From NCBI GenBank assembly GCA_911728435.2, contig OU452200.1, positions 682,001 to 746,000 of the forward strand: a stretch of 64,000 nucleotides of DNA, in the 5' to 3' direction. The notes under the pieces were generated by a model. It was given only the letters and a program-made list of their open reading frames with translations, was not told where the DNA came from and did no database searches. This document shows, in pieces, positions 22,880 to 34,837 of the stretch. Each line of letters opens with the position of its first letter. Position 1 is the stretch's first letter. Both the position numbers and the translations under genes were made by a program. Source of the DNA: Apoderus coryli (taxonomy: Eukaryota; Arthropoda; Insecta; Coleoptera; Attelabidae).

Positions 22880-23700
22880 AACATTTCGGATAAGTTTAAG
22901 AACTATGATTTTTTTAATTTTTGAACCCTCTTTCATACCCCTTGCCTACGCTCAATGTTAATCACCACGTATAAATATCCTGTAGTATTTTCGTACCAAA
23001 TATGGTTAAAATCCGTTACGTGGTTTTTGAGTTATCGCGGATACAAATTTTTTCTGACCCTTCAATAGAATTTTCACGGAAGCCTATGGTACATTAATTT
23101 TTGTCGTGTTACATTTTAAATATTTTTTTTTACTCCCTTTTTTACTATTTACGAACGACTATGTAAACATAAATTTTATGCTTCATTTTGTAGGCTATCT
23201 TATATCAAAGCAACTAGCCAATTTTTCTGGTATACTTATGAAACGTTTCTTTTTTTCGTTTTTGACCCTTTTTTAGACTATTTTCTAACGCCTGTGTGAA
23301 CCAATTCTTTTATGGAATATTTTTTAGCTTATATTGTATCACAACTATGAAAAATTATTCGATATTTCGAATAAATTTAGGAAGTATATATTTTTAATGT
23401 TTTGACCCCTTTTCCAATATTTACGAACGCCTATGACAGTAAGTTATTTATGACACATTTTATAGGCTATATTCTATCAAAGCTATAAATAACTAGTTAA
23501 TATTTCTGCTATGTTTAAGAAATACGATTTTTTAAAATCTTTTTTACCCCATTTTACACTATTTTCGAACGCCAATGTGGTCTAACATTTTATGTTCAAT
23601 ATTTTAGGTTATATTCAATTAAATGCGTAAAAAATTATGCAGCATTTCGGAGAACTTTAAGAACTGCGATTTTTTTTAATTGTTGAATTTACGCTCAATG
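22880..23700. repeat. Tandem array, period about 133-142 bp
   Basis: Five to six imperfect units, recognisable from the recurring box TTTACGAACGCCTATG (anchors near 23151, 23285, 23422 and 23565) followed by TAGGCTATATT and CTTTAAGAACTACGATTTTT boxes. Units have drifted and are AT-rich. The first and last units share TACGCTCAATG. This is satellite-like DNA with no coding content. Confidence 0.7.
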
Positions 23701-24394
23701 GTTTCTTAAGACTTAATTCAAGACATTAGCAATTGAATCAGCTGCCCTCCACTGAATCGCTCTGTACATCGTTTTGGGACAACCCATGTAGATTTTGCTT
23801 TAAGATATCATCACCGTGTACGTTTCCCAAGCTGTTACTAAATAGTATCGCTTAATTAATCCATAGTATGTTACAAATAATTTCTAAAAGCTTCTGCAAA
23901 ATGAGCTGAATCCTATTCATCCATCGTGATATTAAACCTTTCACATTTTACCTTAACATAATATCCTATCCCCGTTCCCAAATTAAACGCTCTTCTATTT
24001 AACCCAGAGAAATACAGACACACAGAGTTAAATAATATCTAATCTAAATCTGCAAAATGATGCCTTTCTACTAAACCTACAAGTTCGGAAAACATTCTGA
24101 AAATAAATTGAGACTCATTCATTGGATTTGGTAGTCTAAAAAGGAGGAGGAGGATAGAAGTTTATACTTATTCAGCAACTTTTGCGCTCTATGCTCAGGT
24201 CTCTAAAAGACATTAATTAGCTGAAAAGGCTTTGAGATACAGCAGAAATGTTTGATATTAACAGGGCAGGCTTGGAGTTTGATTTACCCAACCAAAGTTG
24301 TATAATAAACTGTTTCATAAATTCATGTGTAAAATAACGTGGAATAAAACTTCGTCACATCCACCAAATTGTTTTAATTAAAATCAGAATCCTA
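23701..24394. other. No gene recognised
   Basis: No coding region or defined repeat was recognised in this stretch. Confidence 0.5.
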
Positions 24395-24439
24395 CTCTAG
24401 ACATGTTTCGACCTAAGCTAAGGTCATCATCAGTATAAC
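24395..24439 (-). ncRNA. Hammerhead ribozyme-like motif with GTC cleavage triplet
   Basis: Minus strand: CTGATGA, one extra T, stem II GACCT/AGGTC with a 6-base loop, then GAAAC-AT-GTC. The GTC triplet is the preferred cleavage site of natural hammerheads. Stem I is weak: two pairs next to the core plus a few outer pairs. It lies immediately upstream of the 5'-truncated end of an RNase H-bearing LINE. Confidence 0.6.
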
Positions 24440-26640
24440 TTCAAAAGGAATAGAAGGGAACACAGGCATGGGAGTATACGGGCCTAATTGCAGGCTCTCT
24501 GAATCTCTCGGGAGAAGTCCCACTATACTCCAAGCAGAGATCAACGCTATTAATCGTTGTGCTCGAGAATACCTGCAGAGAGGCATCCCGGACCGGCAGA
24601 TCAATATTATGTCAGACAGTCAAGCTGCGTTAAAAGCACTTTCACGTCAAAGCTAACATGGGAATGCAAACAGACCCTATAACAACTGGCAGCTCAGGGG
24701 AAAAAAATTACTCTGACATGAGTGCCAGGACATGAAGGCATAGAGGGAAACGAAGCAGCGGACCAACTCGCAAAAGAGGTCGCAAACAACCCGTTCTGCG
24801 GCCCGGAACCCATCTTTCTTCTTCTTCTCTAGGTGCCTTGCCCTACACGGACGTTGGCTATCATCAAAGCTATTTGCACCTTGTTAACTGCTCTCCTGAA
24901 TAAGGTACATGTGTTTACTCCAAACCACTCGCGCAAGTTCTTAAGCCAAGAATGTCTTCTTCTCCCTGGTCCTCTTTTACCTTCCACTTTACCCTGGAGT
25001 ATGTTCTGTAAGACTCTGTATTTCGTATTTCTCATGATGTGGCCAAGATATTCTAGTTTGCGTATTTTTATTTCATACATGATTTCCCTGTCTTTGCCAA
25101 GTCTTTCCAGAACTGTGATGTTGCGCACTTTATCAGTCCAGTGTATTCTCAGTAATCGTCTATAACACCACATTTCAAATGCCTCGATTTTTTTGGCAGA
25201 GCACGTGGTAAGTGTCCAAGCTTCCGATCCATATAGAAGAACCGAGAACACACAGCATCGGAGCAAACGCAGTCTTAGGTTCAGGCTGAAGTTTTTGCAA
25301 CTCAAAACTTTGCTCATTTTCCTGAATGCAGTTCTTGCCTGTTCTATTCTGGCTCTTATTTCAACGGAGTTATCAGCTTTGCAAACAATGGTGGATCCTA
25401 GGTACTTATAACTGTCAACCTGTTGTAGACGTATTACATTGGCTGTCAGGTTGGTCTTAGGGCTATTCTTTCTGCTTATTACCATCACCTTTGTCTTTTT
25501 GACATTTAGTCTTAATCCTGCCTCCAGACTTCTTTGATTTATGCTATCTATCAAAGACTGCAGTTCAACCTCACTAGTTGCTAAGCAAATTATTTATCAC
25601 CTGTCCGTTCACAATAATGCCTTCAGTTTTTTCGTCAAGGGCCTCGTTAAAAATCTTCTCAGAGTATAAATTGAAGAGAATCGGTGATAATATGCAGCCC
25701 TGTCTTACGCCCTTTTTATCTCTATGTCTTCACTGCTGCTATTTCCTACTTTGATGGATGCTGTTTGTTCCCAGTACAGGTTCTCAATAATTCGTATGTC
25801 TCTGCTGTCAAGACCAATATTTGTCAGAATAGTAATAAGCTTTTCGTGTTTCACGCAATCGAATGCCTTCTCGTAGTCGATAAAGCATGCGTATACGTCC
25901 ACTGAGATATCTAGGCATCTTTGCACTAGCACATGCATCCCCATCAGAGCTTCCCTTGTGCCAAGGCCGTTGCGAAATCCGAATTGCGTCTCACCGATCT
26001 GCTCTTCGCATTTCTTATAGATTCTCGCATGGATGATCTTCAAGAACACTTTCAGTGTGTGACTCATTAGTGCAATCGTCCTGTAGTCGTTATGAGACTT
26101 GGGGCTGCTTTTCTTTGGAAGGGGGATAATAGTAGATCCCATCTTTGGCCTTCCAAAAAGCCATATGAAGGAAGAACTTCGGAGATGGGAAAAGGAACAA
26201 GTTAAGTCCTACTGGAGAAACACTCCAGGCCTAAGACAATCAAAACCTTCAGAGGCCAACGCAGGGAAGCTTATCCAACTGGAGAGAAGCGACCTACGGC
26301 GAATTACAGGCCTTTTTACGGGACACCAAACAGTGAAGTAGCATCTCAAAAAGATGGGCCTAACCGAGGACGACACTTGTCGGTTTTGCGAAGACGCAAC
26401 AGAGACAACAGAACACGTGCTCTGTGAATGTATGAAACTTTTCTGCAGGGGGGAACCCTAACACCCGACGAGGCAAGGAATTTAGCCCCCAGAGAAATCA
26501 TCAACTTCATGAAAAGTGTGGGACAGCTCATAGATTAGAGTCATTCACAAAAGATCTTCTGCAGGTCGAAGTGAGGGCAGGCCAAACCGCCTAAACGACT
26601 CCGATAAAACAATCTACAATCTATAACAATGTCATGATGA
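24440..26640 (+). mobile_element. LINE fragment (RNase H to 3' end), split by a nested LINE
   Basis: This plus-strand LINE begins inside an RNase H domain (24442-24656: GVYGPNCRLSESLG, then INIMSDSQAALKAL with a catalytic Asp). A broken stretch leads to the domain end near 24728-24780 (VPGHEGIEGNEAADQLAKE). At 24817 it is interrupted by an RTE LINE and resumes at 26138 with FGLPKSHMKEELRRWEKEQ and the zinc-binding tail DTCRFCEDATETTEH (26346-26460). Several stops and a frameshift follow. The same family recurs at 61880-63432. The RNase H type points to the I/LOA/R1 group. It is dead. Confidence 0.8.
24818..26137 (-). mobile_element. RTE-type LINE copy 1, nested, 9-bp target duplication
   Basis: Flanked by CCCATCTTT on both sides (24809-24817 and 26138-26146). 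Minus strand: RT fingers and the first catalytic Asp at 26142-25705 (FGFRNGLGTREAL, FIDYEKAFDCV). A frameshift near 25700 then shifts the VRQGC motif, and the thumb to C-terminus lies at 25554-24829 (LYGSEAWTL, MWCYRRLLRIHWTD, GKRGPGRRRHSWLKNLREWF). The residues that should carry YADD (near 25595) are deleted. The stop is followed by an AGAAGAAGAAG tail, as in the other family members. The endonuclease domain is lost by 5' truncation. Confidence 0.9.
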
Positions 26641-27198
26641 TAAAGTGTTGGAAATATTCCTGATACTCTCCTGCGTAATACGGAAACATTCCAACGGAAG
26701 AATGCCCAGCAGCATTACTTTAGAGGTCTTGTCACATTAGGGGACATGCGTTTTGTATGAGGAAAACATCAGCCACTTTGATCAGAGTTGCTTAGTTGCA
26801 TTCTCTCTTTTCAGCATCTCTTTCTGTCTCATCGCGATATAGAAAACAATTTAGTTGATTGCGTGGTCAATCTGCCATGTCTTTAATTAGAAGGAGAGTT
26901 GCTGGACAAATTTTCTCTTTTATTTTGCACCGAAACAAACGTGTGTAAATGTCGTTAAAAGGAAAGAATCGTATAGAGATTGTAGAAATTGTTAAATAGA
27001 TAGATATAGATGGGGAGAGATGTATATGTGTGTAATGAGAGGCATTGTGCCAGATTCCAGACCGAAGACAATAGGATTGTGATAAAGATAGGTATAGGAA
27101 TGTTTAGATTCCTTTGGGAAGCTTGAATTAGATTTAAATTTGAATGTACAAAATATTTCAGATTAGTTTATTTAGTAAATTGTAGAAAAGAAGCCAAA
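26641..27198. other. No gene recognised
   Basis: No coding region recognised between the 3' end of the RNase H LINE and the (AAT)n tail of the next element. Confidence 0.5.
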
Positions 27199-27800
27199 AT
27201 AATAATAATAATAATAAATTTATTTGTAGTTCAACATAACATAAAATTCAAATTCTACAATACATACATTTATAATGCATAAACACAAAGGAACTACAAA
27301 ATGGGTTAGATGGCAGTTAAAAACTGATATAGAAATCTAACCCCAAAAATCAATTACAAATTCTAAAAAAAAATACCACTGTACAAATAATTAGGGAAAT
27401 ATAAAGGGTGTCTCGTGTAGCGCAATCAAAAATAACCAAAAATAACTAGAAACAATCACTATCAAATACCCATGTTTATAACGATTAACATAAAACGTTC
27501 ATTAAATTTTTTTTTGAACGAACCAATATTCAAATGTTTTAGGTTATGCGGTAGGTTATTATAGATATTATAGATCTGAAATGAAAAGGATCGTTCAAAT
27601 ATTGCAGTTCTGTGGGAGGGAGGGGAAAGAAGATTTCTAAATCTGATATTAATTTTATAAAAAAAATCAACTATTTTGCGTACAAGAACTTGGCGTAGAA
27701 GATCTGAAATATAAAACATGTACGTATAAATAGTGCCTCCAAAGAGAAGAAAAAGGAACAAAACCCGATACCTACTTCAAAAAAATTAGCTGATGTCTAA
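27199..27800 (-). mobile_element. LINE 3'-terminal fragment with (ATT)n tail
   Basis: The minus-strand frame 27761-27462 encodes FRNLLSPPSHRTAIFERSF, then FQIYNIYNNLPHNLK and SFKKKFNE. This is the usual C-terminal signature of Jockey/CR1-like LINEs. A 3' UTR of about 240 bp ends in an (AAT)n tract on the plus strand at 27199-27220. The RT core is not present. Confidence 0.7.
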
Positions 27801-28049
27801 AACAAAAAGCTCAAAAAATTATTAGTTTTACACTTAAATATGGAGAGCTATTCGTGCCCAGGGCAATAGTTTATTTTCATCAAAAAGCAATCCTTTATCA
27901 AAACTCGAAATGGAGGATGATCTGTGATGGTGCTGCCGGTGTACTGTAACAGCTGACGACTTAAGCTCTTAAATTATTGCAACGTTAATCGAGGAAGATC
28001 GTAGGTTTAAAGCATGAAAATGATGGAGAATGGGAATATTTAGAATAAT

Positions 28050-28920
28050 AATTTTTACTTAAAGCCACTGAATGTTAGCGTGGTTTTGGACTTTATAGAA
28101 CAGAACCTAGCGCTAACGGACATAGACGAGGGAATACTTATAAACGGACAACGATTGAACAATATAAGATACGCTGCTGATACTGTCATTTTTGCAGACA
28201 GTCTTGAAGGTCTGCAGACACTTGTCTCCAGGGTGGCAGAAGTAAGTAGCAGGTTTGGGCTTGATTTTAACATCAAAAAAACCAAATACATGGTTATAAG
28301 CAAAAATAGGATACCACCTGGTCAATTACTAGTTAACCAACAACCTATAACACGAATCACCAACTTTTGTTATTTGTTAACTTAAATGAACAGTGGGACC
28401 AATCGACGGAAATTAAGATAAGGATCGAGAAGGCAAGATCAGCCACGATATAAAAATGGAGATAAAAGTTTGTTTACTAGAATGCTACGTGTTCTCCGTT
28501 CTTTTATATGGCGTGGAGACATGGACCTTAACTGAAGCGTCACTGGGAAGACTCGAGGCATTCGAAATGTGGTGCTATAGACGCATGTTGAGGATTTCCT
28601 GGACAGACAGACTCACCAACGAAGAAGTTCTACATAGAATGGGTAAAGAGCGCGAACTAGTCGTAACCATAAAACGTCGCAAACTGGAATACCTGGGCCA
28701 TATAATGCGTAATGAACAACGGTATGACCTGCTTCGGACAATACTTCAGGGTAAAGTGCATGGGAAAAGAGGTCCAGGACGAAGAAGAATATCCTGGCTG
28801 CATAACCTGCGAAAATGGTTTAACTTAACCACTACTGGACTTTTCAGGGCAGCAGTCAACAAAGTAAGAATAGCCATGTTAGTGTCGAACATCCGTAACG
28901 GATAGGCACCATAAGAAGAA
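28050..28920 (+). mobile_element. RTE-type LINE copy 2 with mutated active site
   Basis: Plus strand, 5'-truncated near 28050. Frame 28080-28385 carries INGQRLNNIRYAADTVIFAD, where the RT catalytic box reads YAAD instead of YADD. A frameshift follows near 28385. Frame 28456-28905 encodes LLYGVETWTLTEASLG, then MWCYRRMLRISWTDR, GKRGPGRRRISWLHNLRKWF and the terminal IRNG stop. The tail GGCACCATAAGAAGAAGAA at 28905-28917 matches copies 1 and 4. Inactive because of truncation, frameshift and loss of a catalytic Asp. Confidence 0.9.
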
Positions 28921-29985
28921 GAACAGAAAAAATTAGAGGAACGGAGGGTTTTTCTATTTTTAATGCTTTTTCCAAAATGCTTCTTGTTATTAGGTATAAA
29001 AAGGATTATTTTTTGTTCGCATCAATTTTCCGTTATTTTTTTATTATGTCCCAATAAAAGTTAAGATTTCTTAGGCAATATTTAAAAAACGCAACTATAC
29101 TATAAGAAGAAGAAAATAATAAAATATTATGAAGAAAGAAATGTTTCAGTAGGTATTTCGTATAAAGCTCAATAATATTTTACAATATCTCCTATTTATA
29201 GTCTATACTCCCGAGTTTTTGTTACTGTATTTTGGACAATTATTGTCATTTATTGTAGCAATTACTTGTTACGACTTCGTCAAAGAAAAATATTTAAAAA
29301 AAAGACACATGGTCGATGGTACGTACCTTTAACGAGTAGAGAGCAGTTAAAATATTAAGTCGTGTATGTATGTCAGAGAAAGTTGACTGAATTTCCTTTC
29401 TGAGGGCTTTAAAGTTTTCTAGCAAAACGTATATATATTATGACAAATGATCCTTCGAACAACATGGCTATGCGTTAAAATATAGGCTAAAACATTGATG
29501 AAGTTGACTTACATGCTTTGATAAAGATCGCTCCGGGCTGAGTTTGGCCTCATAATTAATGAAATTATCTTCTAGTCGTATACAAACACTCAATTGTTCA
29601 TTGCTTGAAAATCAGGATAATATCTTCATTTTACAGGCTTAAAAGCTAAAAATGGTCATACTGTGATTTACATCAGGCACTCTTAAACAATAATTTAACT
29701 AAAATTATTCCCACAGACTTGGCCTAGAATCAAGGAACATTATTTCTTATACAAAACCCCAAAACCTAATTAATACCTTTTGGTATATACACAAGATTTA
29801 TTTACAATTTTTACCTAAATCTTGTATTATATTATTAAAAGGATAATATGTAAGTCATGAATCACTTTTGGTACCTGCTCTAATAGTAGGCCTTCCTGTA
29901 CCCTGTACATACGAGGTACACTCAAAATTAGTAACTACTGACTGTTACCATTCTGCATTCTTTCCCCCTGCCAAGAGTTACTAGC
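28921..29985. other. No gene recognised
   Basis: AT-rich sequence with no coding region that I recognise. Confidence 0.5.
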
Positions 29986-30211
29986 ACTTTCTAAAAAGAT
30001 AAATAAAGAATGGATTACTCAGGAAATTTTATTTCTGATGGACCAACGAAGGAAATACAAGAACAACGAAACAAGATATAGGGAGACCCAGAAAAAGATA
30101 AGAACAAAAATAAGGGTAGCAAAAGAACGTTTCTATGAAGAAAAATGCAAGGAAATAGAAGAGCTACAACGCAGATTTGACTTGTAGAACCTACATAAGA
30201 AGATAAAAGAA

Positions 30212-31954
30212 TTGGCAGGTCTCAGAAAAGGAAAGATTACTACAATCCTCTTAGATAAAAATGGGAAAACACTATCAAACACAGAAGACAAACTGAAGAG
30301 ATGGCAGGAATATATAAAAGACCTTTTCGACGATGTGAGAAATATCACATCCGTAGCTATGGTAGGACTGGAAGACACAGGTCCCGAAATCACGAAGGAC
30401 GAAGTCACCCACACACTAAACAACTTGAGCAACGGTAAATCTCCTGGCCCCGACGGAATTCCTATCGACATTCTTAAGATCATAAGTGATCAAGATATGG
30501 ATGTCGTGTTGAGACTCTTGAACAGCGTCTATGAGTCTGGAAAACTACCAAAGGAATGGCTCTCATCAGTCTTCATATGTTTACCGAAAAAATCGGGTGC
30601 AAAAGAGTGCAGTGACCACCGTACCATAAGCCTCATGTCCCACACTTTGAAACTACTGTTAAAAATTATACTCAACCGCATCCATCAGAAACTCGATCTG
30701 GATATAAGTGACAGTCAGTTTGGCTTTCGCAAAGGATTAGGTACAAGAGAAGCACTATTCGCATTCAACGTAATAGTGCAGCGATGCCTAGATGTTAATC
30801 AGGACGTATATGCCTGCTTCATCGACTATAATAAGGCGTTTGACAGGGTCCGCCACGACCAGTTGATGGAAATATTACAATGCAAAAACCTAGACCACCA
30901 AGACCTGCAAATCATCTCAAATCCCTATTACAACCAAAATGCCATCGTCAAAGTAAATCAACAAAATTCTGGCACCATCTCAATAAAGAGAGGTGTACGT
31001 CAAGGTTGTGTTCTGTCACCTATTTTGTTTAATGCCTGCTCTGAAGAGATTCTAAAAAGGGCAATGGAAAATGACAGTGCAGGAATAAAAGTAAATGGAG
31101 TGCCTATAGTTGTTCTAAGATACGCTGATGATACCGTAATTTTAACGGAAAACCTGGAAGATCTACAAAGAATCATGGACAAACTTGTTCGATATAGCGA
31201 AGAATACGGCCTTACACTCAACGTAAACAAAACAAAGTTCATGAAAATAACAAAGAAGGCCCAGACTAACAACGAACAGATAATCGTCAAAGGTGAACCC
31301 ATCGAACAGGTAGAGAAGTATACTTATCTTGGAACAACAGTTACTTGTAATAACGACTACACGAAAGAAATAAAAGCACGCATAGAAATAGCAAGGTCCA
31401 ATTTCAATAGCATGAAAAGAGTTTTGTGCAATAGAGGTCTAAGCCTAAAACTGAGACTGAGACTAGTTAGATGTTATGTTTTTGCCACTCTGCTTTATGG
31501 CGTCGAGGCATGGACTCTGAACGCAGAAATAACCAAAAGACTAGAAGCTTTTGAAATGTGGGTGTACAGAAGAGTACTGAAGGTGTCATGGGTCGATCGG
31601 ATAACTAACTTAGAAATACTTGAGCGACTAAACATAAAAAGAGAGTTGTTAATAACAATTAAAAGCAGAAAACTGCAGTATCTCGGCCATGTGACTCGTG
31701 GACCAAGATACGCCTTACTTCAATTGATAATGCAGGGAAGGATCCAAGGTACAAGAAGAGTGGGTAGAAGAAGGATATCCTGGTTGAGAAACTTGAGAGA
31801 GTGGTTTGGATGTTCCTCGATAGAGCTTTTTAGAGCAGCTGCATCCAAAATAAGAATTGCCATGATGATCGCCAATCTTCGTCGCGGAGATGGCACCTGG
31901 AGAGAGAGAGACTGTTACCAAATAAAAATCGGCAAATGCATGAATGACTTTTGA
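30212..31954 (+). CDS. RTE-type LINE copy 3, long reverse transcriptase frame
   Basis: The longest retroelement frame here, 580 residues. It contains RT domains in order: linker (KRWQEYIKDLFDD), NGKSPGPDGIPIDIL, FGFRKGLGTREAL, catalytic Asp in CFIDYNKAFDRVRHD, GVRQGCVLSPILFN, the intact YADD (RYADDTVILTE, near 31120), then LLYGVEAWTLN, the thumb WVYRRVLKVSWVDR and RRVGRRRISWLRNLREWF. The element extends upstream to about 29990 (KINKEWITQEILFL), interrupted by a TAG at 30184-30186, so the endonuclease part is lost. Comparison with the other copies puts the real end at about GDGT (31897); the last residues up to 31954 read into flanking DNA through a GAGAGAGAG tail. RT enzymatic residues look intact, but retrotransposition without the endonuclease is unlikely. 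Confidence 0.85.
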   Translation: MAGLRKGKITTILLDKNGKTLSNTEDKLKRWQEYIKDLFDDVRNITSVAMVGLEDTGPEITKDEVTHTLNNLSNGKSPGPDGIPIDILKIISDQDMDVVLRLLNSVYESGKLPKEWLSSVFICLPKKSGAKECSDHRTISLMSHTLKLLLKIILNRIHQKLDLDISDSQFGFRKGLGTREALFAFNVIVQRCLDVNQDVYACFIDYNKAFDRVRHDQLMEILQCKNLDHQDLQIISNPYYNQNAIVKVNQQNSGTISIKRGVRQGCVLSPILFNACSEEILKRAMENDSAGIKVNGVPIVVLRYADDTVILTENLEDLQRIMDKLVRYSEEYGLTLNVNKTKFMKITKKAQTNNEQIIVKGEPIEQVEKYTYLGTTVTCNNDYTKEIKARIEIARSNFNSMKRVLCNRGLSLKLRLRLVRCYVFATLLYGVEAWTLNAEITKRLEAFEMWVYRRVLKVSWVDRITNLEILERLNIKRELLITIKSRKLQYLGHVTRGPRYALLQLIMQGRIQGTRRVGRRRISWLRNLREWFGCSSIELFRAAASKIRIAMMIANLRRGDGTWRERDCYQIKIGKCMNDF

Positions 31955-32039
31955 GTTTTGTCCACATAAAAATCAAAACAGAAATGTTAAAAAGCCTGGC
32001 ATAAAACAGGCACACAACCACCCAAAAACTTTAAGGTGA

Positions 32040-32390
32040 CAAAATCAGAAGAAAAAACTCATGGTGACCATTTTGTGGGAGCCAGAAGGAATCGTATTGA
32101 TTAATTATAACAGTGTTTCTATAACTGCAATCAGAGACAACAGAAGAGGAAAATTGACGAAAATTGTATGCACGACAATGCTCCAGTATACAAGAATCAT
32201 GTTGCGCTCGCTGCCCTGCATAAACTAGACTTATAAATCTTTCATCTATAGGTCAGACTTGGTCCCAACATGAAAAAAGGAAGAAATTTAGGAGAAATGG
32301 GGAAGTAAAGGAAGTTTCGACGTATTTTTTGGTGTGAAGTGACATTTAATTGCAACTTTGAGTTGTTTGCCAATGGCAACTTGATCCAAG
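32040..32390 (+). pseudogene. Decayed mariner transposase core fragment
   Basis: Plus strand: KKLMVTILWEPEGIVLINY, then, after a frame change, HDNAPVYKNHVALAALHKL (32166-32225), followed by stops in a region that should hold the third catalytic residue. The HDNAP box with the second catalytic Asp is characteristic of mariner transposases. Upstream and downstream parts are missing or scrambled. It is a relic with no terminal repeats that I could place. Confidence 0.6.
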
Positions 32391-33934
32391 CATGTCTACG
32401 ACAAACTTAAATGGGTGTTTTTCTGACAACTTTAGGAATGTTCCTTAATCACTGATGAAGCTGGAAGATTCGAAACATATTTCGTTTCAATTTTAGTAAC
32501 ATTGAGTAATATATTAAACTTATTTCGTACCTCTAAAATATATAATATAATTGATCGTACCTTGTAAATTGGCCATTTATATTTGCTTTACCTTTTTTAA
32601 AGTGCATTCGTCTCTAATGTCCGCTATTCGGCTGTGCTCAATCATAGGCCACATAAAAAAATTATACCAAATAACAGAGCGATGATATAGAGCTATATAT
32701 TTACCACTAAAAAGGCACCAATTTTTTTTTAATGTTATTATACCAACGATCGGTATTTAATGACAAAATAATCATTCGCTATTTGTAATTATACAGCACT
32801 TATTATAGGTACTTAACTTGTGTGTGGGGTGCTCTTAGCTATTATTTAGCGTTTTAGCTTTACATTCTCTAACAATTTTGTTAGACTCATGTCTATAATT
32901 TACAAATTCACTACCTAATGAAATGCATCGTTCGCTTAGTGTATTTCTCCGTCTACCAGGGAGGTACCGAAAATAGTCAATTTGGTGTTTGTATTTTCGG
33001 CGTTACTATGGTGATTTTTCATGACCGCCGCTACTTTTGTCATTACCAGAAAATTTTATCCATTATCATTGTAATGATAAACAGCATTACAATTTACTAC
33101 ATTGTCAAATCATGATTGAACATATAATAAAGGCATTTAAAAACAGTCTTAGAAAAAAATGATTATAAATCATTGAAAATAGCTCTTTTCAGGAATTAAG
33201 TGAGTAGGATATTAAAATTAATAAAAGCTGTCCATAAAAAGTCTAAAATAATGCCTTTATCATAATATAGCATCTATCTAAATACCAAACCCAGCATCTT
33301 AGGAATATTTATGTTTTTTATATAATATTTCTCATTCCAGCCAGGGGACCATTTTTATACTGAATCACATAATATACCTACTATACCTAATGTGTTTTAA
33401 AAAAAGAGAATAACAAAATATAAACCACCGCCGACCTTTTTTTGTCTATGAACTGTTACATCTATTCTCTATATAGAGAAAAGGATAATTCTGACGTGCC
33501 TGCCGGGCCTAAAACGATATATGGTAAGATACGGAATAGAAATATTTATTTATTTTTTTGTTTGTGAAAGGTCGTCGTTGGGACATCGAAGACACAATAA
33601 TATCATACAATGATATGGGAAAGATGGTTTAGGCCAAATAACAAATGCTTAACCTTCTAACTGAAAGGGAAAAATGGTTTGAAGGCCAGGGTTGAATTAT
33701 GTTTTAATCATGACAGGACATTTTAAGCGCAAATAGACAGTGTAAATGATTTCTGATTTCTAAAATTGTATTCCGAATAAATGTCAGGAAGAAGCTCGTT
33801 CCTATTTTGCAATAAAGGGTTGTAAATAATAAAATCATTTTTGTCGTAAGCTAAAATCAATTTTTTCCCACAATGTGACTTAATAATTTTATATGATCAT
33901 GTGTTCACGGTCCAAAGTTTTCTGAATTGTGATT
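32391..33934. other. No gene recognised; one weak hammerhead-like remnant
   Basis: No coding region recognised. At about 32450-32482 (plus strand) CTGATGA and GAAAC occur with correct spacing, and GAAAC is answered by GTTTC, but the stem II region pairs poorly, so it is at best a decayed copy of the motif. Confidence 0.4.
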
Positions 33935-33979
33935 TCACCACTGATGATGAGATTTTTCAATCTCGAAACATGTATGTGA
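33935..33979 (+). ncRNA. Hammerhead ribozyme-like motif
   Basis: CTGATGA, one extra T, stem II GAGATT/AATCTC (6 bp, loop TTTC), then GAAAC-AT-GTA. Stem I is TCA-C-CA against TGTGA, five pairs with one bulged C. All conserved core bases of the hammerhead family are present apart from the extra T before stem II. Confidence 0.6.
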
Positions 33980-34837
33980 TTTTCCTGACGATTTAATTAT
34001 ATGAAGTACGTCTTGTGGAGTAGACTACTACGTAAAATTTGTTGTCAACCTAATTGACGACCTACAGAGCTTCAAATTCGTAATAAATATAATTAGTAAA
34101 TTCGAGACAAATAGTAGATGAGAAGTGTAGATACATCCACAAAAAATACGATCCGTTTATGGGTTGGAGATCTATAATTGGACCGTCTTTTTTTTTTTTT
34201 TAACATTGTAACACATTATTGTACTCAGAACGACAGCAGTTGCAAACATAACTTAGATAGCTAGCAAATTGCTAACCATAAATCAAAACTAACGTTTTTT
34301 GACTTTCTTTTAAAAATTTATGGAAAACCTGTATAAAAATGCGACTACAGCAAGAATAATCTGATTTAGTTAGAAATGGTTTAACTGAAATTGAAATCAC
34401 TAAAATTATCAAATTCAAATATATAACCATCACCTGAACATTTTTGGAAGGCACATCAAAATTCAGTGCTCCTCAATCCACTAGTTTGTAAAATAATTTC
34501 CTTGGAACAGAAAGCATCCACCTCCTGCCTGTGTTTTGTCAACTAGGAATACGATCTTTATTTGTTTTTGATTGAGTTACTACAGTTTTCGTCGAACGAA
34601 TATGTTAAATATTAAAAGATATCACCAGTTTTGCATATAAAATTTTGGGAAACAAATTTAAAAGTTGAAAAAATAAATATATCTGAAAATCAAACTTAAG
34701 TTATTTCGTGATTTTAATAGTCGGAATCCTTTTCCTTGACGTAACTTGAAAGTCTCATTCTGTGGTCCTCGTTACTGATCTCCCGTGTTTTTTTTTAATC
34801 TTCTTTAGATTTTAAGGAGGAATAAAAATTGTGATAC
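33980..34837. other. No gene recognised
   Basis: AT-rich sequence without recognisable coding content. Confidence 0.5.

Noticed and set aside
30133..30483. 116-codon minus-strand frame opposite the RTE copy
   Set aside because: It is the complement of a strongly supported RT frame and has no motif of its own.
32450..32482. Plus-strand CTGATGA ... GAAAC
   Set aside because: Stem II pairs only at its base, so it was not listed as an RNA feature.
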